DNA of 64,000 nucleotides from contig CAVRGR010000006.1 of the NCBI GenBank assembly GCA_963720775.1, positions 248,001-312,000 of the forward strand. Reading direction: 5' to 3'. Numbering within the stretch: the stretch's first letter is position 1; every line of letters begins with the position of its first letter. The translations under genes and the position numbers were made by a program. The DNA comes from JAENVT01 sp963720775 (GTDB taxonomy: Bacteria > Actinomycetota > Acidimicrobiia > Acidimicrobiales > Ilumatobacteraceae). Below the pieces are notes generated by a model. The model was not told where the DNA came from. It did not search any database and worked only from the letters and a program-made list of their open reading frames with translations. Shown here piece after piece: positions 59,621 to 64,000 of the stretch.

Positions 59621-61039
59621 TGGTCGATGCAATCGAGATCGCCGCGCGTGTGCGTTCCGGCGCCGTGACAGCAACCGAGGTGTTGGAGCAGCACCTCGCA
59701 GCAATCGCGTCCCGCGAACACGAGATCCACGCCTTCAACCTGGTGATGACCGACCAGGCGCGTGTCAGGGCGGAAGAGGTCGACGCCATCGTCGAAGCAG
59801 GCAGCGACCCGGGCCCGTTGGCAGGGGTTCCCATAGCACTGAAAGACAACATGTGCACCGCGCGGGGTGCCGACCACGTGCTCGTCGAAGATCCTCGAAG
59901 GGTGGAAGCCTCCGTACGACGCGACGGTTGTCGGCAAGCTTCGAGCGGCCGGTGCAGTGGTCATTGGCAAAACCAACCTCGATGAGTTCGCGATGGGCTC
60001 CAGCACCGAGAACTCGGCGTTCGGTCCCACGCGCAACCCGCACGACACCTCTCGCGTGCCGGGCGGCAGCAGCGGCGGCAGCGCTGCTGCGGTGGCCGCG
60101 GGCTTTGCAGCACTCGGCCTTGGCAGCGACACAGGCGGTTCGATCCGCCAACCGGCCGCGTTGTGCGGCGTGGTCGGCGTCAAGCCGACGTACGGATACG
60201 TCAGCCGATACGGCCTCATTGCGTTCGCCAGCAGCCTCGACCAGATCGGTCCGTTCGCCAACAGCGTTTCCGATGCTGCCCTCCTGCTCGACGTCATCGG
60301 CGGCCACGATGCGCTCGACTCGACGTCGATTCCCGTGACCCATCCCTCGCTTCTCGATGTCGTGGGGGACGGCGTCGAGGGCATGCGCGTCGGGCGCATC
60401 ACCGATCTACCGGAGGGGGCCGACCCCGATGTCACCGAGCGCCTCGAGGTCGCGTTCGAGGCCTTGCGCGCCGCCGGCGCCAAGATCGTCGACGTGCAGG
60501 TCCCGGCATTCACGTTCGGCCTGACGGCCTACTACCTCATTGGTCCCGCCGAGGCCAGCAGCAACCTGGCTCGGTACGACGGCGTTCGCTACGGCTTGCG
60601 AGTCGACGCTCCCGACACAAACGCCATGTACGGCGCCACTCGGGCCGCCGGCTTCGGCGACGAGGTCAAGCGGCGCATCATGCTCGGCACCTACGCGTTG
60701 AGTGCTGGCTACTACGACGCGTACTACGGGAAAGCCCTGAAGGTGCGCAGACTGATCCACGACGAGTTCGAACAGGCCTATCAACGTGCCGACGTGTTGC
60801 TCACACCGACGTCTCCGAGCGTTGCGTTTCCGTTCGGGGCGAAGGGCGACAACCCACTGGCGATGTACCTCTGCGACGTGTACACGATCCCGGCGAACCT
60901 CACCGGGCACCCGGGTATGAACGTGCCCTTCGGCACCGGTGCCGAAGGACTGCCGGTCGGCGTGCAGGTGCTTGCCGGCACGCTGCGCGAACCGGAGATG
61001 TTCCGGGCGGCGGCAGCACTCGAACGGGCGTTGTCATGA
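59620..61039 (+). CDS. gatA: Asp/Glu-tRNA amidotransferase subunit A (one-base frameshift)
   Basis: About 472 residues after correction. GatA releases ammonia from glutamine for transamidation of Glu-tRNA(Gln) or Asp-tRNA(Asn). The N-part reads PLAGVPIALKDNMC with the catalytic lysine, then near 59860 one extra base in the GCGCGGGG run shifts the frame; the continuing frame resumes PTTCSSKILEGWKPPYDATV. Downstream the amidase signature GGSSGGSAAAVAAG and SDTGGSIRQPA give the Ser-cisSer-Lys triad. The stop overlaps gatB by ATGA. As gatA is usually essential in bacteria lacking GlnRS, the indel is more likely a sequence error than a true mutation. Confidence 0.88.
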
Positions 61040-62484
61040 GCGCGCGCGATGGCCTCCCCGGCGACTGGCAGCTCGTGGTCGGCCTCGAGGTGCACGTCGA
61101 ACTGGCGACGGTGACGAAGCTGTTCTCGGCCAGCCCGAACAGGTTCGGCGACGAACCGAACACCAACATCGACCCGGTCACCCTCGGTTTGCCCGGCGCC
61201 CTGCCGGTGCTCAACCGCCAGGCCGTCGAGTTGGCGATGCGCATCGGCCTGGCGCTCAACTGCACCATCCAGCCGTGCGTGTTCCACCGCAAGAACTACT
61301 TCTATCCCGACATGCCCAAGGCGTACCAGATCAGCCAGTACGACCAGCCGCTCAACATCGATGGCTTCCTCGCGCTGCCCGACGGCACCCGCATCGGCAT
61401 CGAGCGTGCCCACCTCGAAGAAGACACCGGCAAGAGCACCCACTTCGGTGGCTCGGGCGGCCGCATCCACGGCAGCGATTATTCGCTGATCGATTTCAAC
61501 CGCGCCGGAGTCCCTCTGGTCGAGATCGTCAGCCGCCCCGACATCCGCACCGTCGAGCAGGCCCGTCAGTACGTCTCCGAACTGCGCGGCATCCTCCTGG
61601 CCGTCGCTGCCTCCGACGCCAAGATGGAGGAAGGGAGCATGCGGGTCGATGCCAACGTCAGTGTGCATCAGCCCGATACGCCGCTGGGAACGCGTTGCGA
61701 GGTGAAGAACGTCAACAGCGTGCGCTCGTTGGGTCGGGCCATCGAGTACGAAGCCCGACGCCAGATCGATCTGCTGGAGGATGGCGAGAAGGTTCGCCAG
61801 GAGACCCGTCACTGGGACGAAGGCGATGGCCGCACGCACACGCTGCGAACCAAGGAAGACGCCGACGACTACCGGTACTTCCTCGAGCCGGATCTCGTAC
61901 CGCTGGCCCCGTCAGCCCAGTGGGTGGCGAACGTCAGGGCTGCCTTGCCGATGTTGCCGGCCGCACGGCGCGCTCGGCTGGCCGAGGCCACTGGCGTGGT
62001 CGCCGACAGCGAGGCGGCAATGGTCGTGGTCGACCGCGGTCAGGACGACTACGTGCTGGCAGTCGCTGCCGCCGGCGGCGATGCCGGCCGCGCGCTGGTT
62101 CACGTGAAAGAGGCGTTTGCCGATTCGCCGTCGGTCCCTGCCGAGGATCTGGCCAAGCTGACGACGATGGAGGTCAGCGGCAAGCTCACGGCCACGCAGG
62201 CCAAGGCCGTCGTCGCCGAGTTGATCGCCGCCGGCGGTGGCGACGCGGCGTCGATCGCCGCTGCGAAGGGCTTCGAGGCGATGGACGCCGGTGCGCTGGG
62301 CCCGATCGTCGACCAAGCGATCGCTGAGCACGACGAGGCCTGGTCGAAGTTCTGCGCCGGCGAAGGCAAGGCCGTGGGTGCGCTGGTCGGTGCGGTGATG
62401 AAGCTGAGCCAAGGCAAAGCCGACGGCAAAGCCGTCACTGCCCTGTTGAACCAACGCCGCGATGAGCGGGAGCGCGCAGGCTAG
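61036..62484 (+). CDS. gatB: Asp/Glu-tRNA amidotransferase subunit B
   Basis: A 482-residue GatB: WQLVVGLEVHVELATVTKLF at the start, NRFGDEPNTNIDPVTLGLPG, HRKNYFYPDMPKAYQISQYD (kinase/glutamyl-phosphate site), HLEEDTGKS, and the C-terminal tail domain with KLTATQAKAVV and the YqeY-like end. It phosphorylates the misacylated tRNA and completes transamidation with GatA/GatC. The gene follows gatA by ATGA overlap. Its stop codon TAG shares bases with the convergent gene's stop through a CTAG palindrome. Confidence 0.95.
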   Translation: MSARDGLPGDWQLVVGLEVHVELATVTKLFSASPNRFGDEPNTNIDPVTLGLPGALPVLNRQAVELAMRIGLALNCTIQPCVFHRKNYFYPDMPKAYQISQYDQPLNIDGFLALPDGTRIGIERAHLEEDTGKSTHFGGSGGRIHGSDYSLIDFNRAGVPLVEIVSRPDIRTVEQARQYVSELRGILLAVAASDAKMEEGSMRVDANVSVHQPDTPLGTRCEVKNVNSVRSLGRAIEYEARRQIDLLEDGEKVRQETRHWDEGDGRTHTLRTKEDADDYRYFLEPDLVPLAPSAQWVANVRAALPMLPAARRARLAEATGVVADSEAAMVVVDRGQDDYVLAVAAAGGDAGRALVHVKEAFADSPSVPAEDLAKLTTMEVSGKLTATQAKAVVAELIAAGGGDAASIAAAKGFEAMDAGALGPIVDQAIAEHDEAWSKFCAGEGKAVGALVGAVMKLSQGKADGKAVTALLNQRRDERERAG

Positions 62485-63719
62485 AGCCGGCCGGCCACCA
62501 CGAGGTCGATGGCCCGACGGCACGTGCGGTTGAACGCGTCGACCGCCATGTGCAGGTGCTCGTCGGGTGTGTCCTCTTCCTTCGTGTGGCTGAGCCCATT
62601 CGTCGACGACGAGAAGATCATCACGGTCGGCACCTCGCGGGCCATCTCGCTGGCGTCGTGCAACGCGCCGCTCGGTAGTTCGATCTCATGGCCCTCGACT
62701 TCGTCGACGCTTTGCCGAGCGGCGCTGAGCAAGGCCGGGTGGAACGGCATCGGCGGAATCCTGAAGATGTGCTCCCATTCCACCGAGCAACCCTCGGCGG
62801 CCGCAGCACGGTCGGCAGCCTCGCGGGCTTCGGCGAACATCCGCTGCAGGGCGTCGGCCTCGATGTGGCGCATGTCCATCGTGATGCGGGTCTCGCCGGC
62901 GACAGCGGTGACGACTCCCGGCCAGCACTGAGCGGAGCCGACGGTCGTGACGCCGTTGTGGCGACGGGCGATCTCGGCGATCTCGAGCGCGAACCGAGAT
63001 GCAGCCCGGAAGGTGTCGCGACGCATCTCCATCGGCATCGTGCCGGCATGCGCGGCCTGACCGCGGAAGATCAACCGTTCGCGTTCGATCCCCTTCGTGC
63101 CCGTCACCGCACAGATGCCGCGACCCATCGACTCGAGGACCGGCCCCTGCTCGATGTGCACCTCGATGTACGCCTTCACATCGGCCATGCGGGTTCTGGC
63201 ACCGTCGAGGTTCTCGATGTCGACACCATGCGCCGCGAGCACCTCCGGCAGCTTGCTGCCTTCCTTGTCGGTCAGCCCGCGCAGCACATCGATGTCGAGG
63301 GTGCCGACGCAGGCCGCCGATCCGAACAGGCTGCGGCTGAATCGGGCGCCCTCCTCGTCGGCCCAATCGACCAACGCAACCGTTATCGGCGGCGTGCCCT
63401 CGGCAGCAAGCGAGCGAAGCAGCTCCAGCCCGGCCATCACGCCGAGCGCCCCGTCGAGCCAACCACCTTTCGGCACGCTGTCGAGGTGGCTCCCGACCAG
63501 CAAGGTGTCGTCGCGCTCGCCTCGGAGAACCGTCCACAGGTTCCCTGCCTCATCGACGTCGACCTCCACGGGAAGCGTGGTCAGTGATTCCCGCAGCATC
63601 GCCCGTGCCTCCAACCACTCCGGGGTCCAGGCCAGTCTGCGGCTGCCCTCCGGTCCTCCCGTGCGGTCGGCTAGGGCGCGGAGGTCGGTGACGACTCGTT
63701 CGGGAAGGTAGGTGGCCAT
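62481..63719 (-). CDS. M20 family amidohydrolase (carbamoylase/allantoate amidohydrolase-like)
   Basis: A 412-residue two-metal hydrolase of the hydantoinase/carbamoylase branch. Metal ligands appear in LVGSHLDSVP, GGWLDGALGV, WADEEGARFSRS, VHIEQGPVLE and GLSHTKEED. The lid domain is marked by GQAAHAGTMPMEMRRD. Its length fits N-carbamoyl-L-amino acid hydrolase and allantoate or ureidoglycolate amidohydrolases. The nearby urease could suggest purine nitrogen use, but they are 27 kb apart and the substrate cannot be fixed. Confidence 0.87.
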   Translation of the reverse strand: MATYLPERVVTDLRALADRTGGPEGSRRLAWTPEWLEARAMLRESLTTLPVEVDVDEAGNLWTVLRGERDDTLLVGSHLDSVPKGGWLDGALGVMAGLELLRSLAAEGTPPITVALVDWADEEGARFSRSLFGSAACVGTLDIDVLRGLTDKEGSKLPEVLAAHGVDIENLDGARTRMADVKAYIEVHIEQGPVLESMGRGICAVTGTKGIERERLIFRGQAAHAGTMPMEMRRDTFRAASRFALEIAEIARRHNGVTTVGSAQCWPGVVTAVAGETRITMDMRHIEADALQRMFAEAREAADRAAAAEGCSVEWEHIFRIPPMPFHPALLSAARQSVDEVEGHEIELPSGALHDASEMAREVPTVMIFSSSTNGLSHTKEEDTPDEHLHMAVDAFNRTCRRAIDLVVAGRL

Positions 63720-63769
63720 GTCGAGGAAATTACTGGCTCGGCCCCGGCTCGGCGGGCCAGACTCGACCG

Positions 63770-64000
63770 GTGCCCATCACGTTCCGCACCGCTACCGACG
63801 CTGACTGGCCCGCGATCTGTCACGTCGACGGGCGAGCGTTCGGTTCCACCTACACACCCGAGCAGATCGAACGAGCACGCCCGATCCACGATGTCAGCCG
63901 CTTCGAGTTGGCCCTCGACGGCAACGAGATCGTCGGCATCGTCGGCGCCTACTCGTTGCGGGTCACGGTGCCGGGGGGAGGTCAGTTGCCGATGGGTGGA
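63770..64000 (+). CDS. Eis-like GNAT acetyltransferase (3' truncated)
   Basis: Only the first 77 codons from a GTG start are in the window. ITFRTATDADWPAICHVDGR is a GNAT opening, and GIVGAYSLRVTVPGGGQLPM followed by GG matches the strand before the acetyl-CoA motif of the actinobacterial Eis family. Eis enzymes acetylate amines and can modify aminoglycosides. The rest lies beyond the window. Confidence 0.7.
   Translation, partial: MPITFRTATDADWPAICHVDGRAFGSTYTPEQIERARPIHDVSRFELALDGNEIVGIVGAYSLRVTVPGGGQLPMGG

Overview
The window is high-GC, gene-dense bacterial DNA with short intergenic gaps, GTG starts and many ATGA/TGATG start-stop overlaps. An F420-type luciferase-like oxidoreductase, a DsbA-like protein of the mycothiol-dependent reductase type (CPF motif), a two-metal-site M20 hydrolase, GatCAB and an Eis-type acetyltransferase point to an actinobacterium. 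The multidomain, eukaryote-like acetyl-CoA carboxylase beside a PfaA-like synthase suggests Acidimicrobiia (Ilumatobacter-like). That placement is inference. I recognised no rRNA, tRNA, CRISPR array or insertion sequence. No gene-free gap exceeds 300 bases; the two largest (645-938 and 2465 bases into the 50 kb region, i.e. 52465-52745) hold gene remnants.

Bases 1-7.6 kb: a truncated Gfo/Idh/MocA oxidoreductase, an ABC ATPase remnant, a prolyl-aminopeptidase-like hydrolase, a histidine phosphatase, an acyl-CoA ligase, an acyl-CoA dehydrogenase remnant, a TetR regulator, and a translationally coupled alpha/beta-hydrolase/glycosyltransferase fusion.

Bases 7.7-24.4 kb hold the outstanding locus. 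Three minus-strand genes overlap by ATGA: an acyl-CoA dehydrogenase; a giant PfaA-like synthase (KS-AT-KS-five tandem ACPs-KR-DH, about 2,964 residues once indels are reconciled); and a eukaryote-type fused carboxylase whose biotin carboxylase part is degenerate. A Sfp-type phosphopantetheinyl transferase is transcribed divergently. All five carrier domains have Thr where the phosphopantetheine-bearing Ser is expected. The set reads as a self-contained secondary-lipid or polyketide factory: carboxylase for extender supply, synthase for chain building, dehydrogenase for redox tailoring, transferase for carrier activation. The product cannot be read from sequence.

Bases 24.4-36 kb: a sarcosine/dimethylglycine dehydrogenase-like flavoprotein, a GYD protein, a MocR regulator, a mycothiol-dependent-type reductase, an arylamine N-acetyltransferase, a D-2-hydroxyacid dehydrogenase, an MFS protein fused to a cyclic-nucleotide-binding domain, and a fused urease gamma-beta plus atypical alpha subunit without accessory genes. 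Bases 36-41.9 kb: a universal stress protein, a four-gene double ABC exporter operon, a quinone oxidoreductase and a two-domain GNAT protein.

Bases 41.9-55.4 kb: a second acyl-CoA synthetase, a threonine dehydratase-like enzyme, a DUF6596-type ECF sigma factor coupled to a YCII protein, several catabolic enzymes, a YbaK deacylase, a DrrAB-like ABC exporter and an M48 peptidase. Bases 55.6-64 kb: a TPR/HD-GYP signalling protein, a ferredoxin, a lipase-like hydrolase, an Lgt-GatC fusion, gatA, gatB, an amidohydrolase and a truncated Eis-type acetyltransferase.

Sequence quality caveat: at least eight small indels break otherwise intact genes, including gatA, which is normally essential. They lie mostly in G/C runs or GC dinucleotide runs, so many of the frameshifts, including four in the ACP linkers, are probably sequencing or assembly errors rather than biology.
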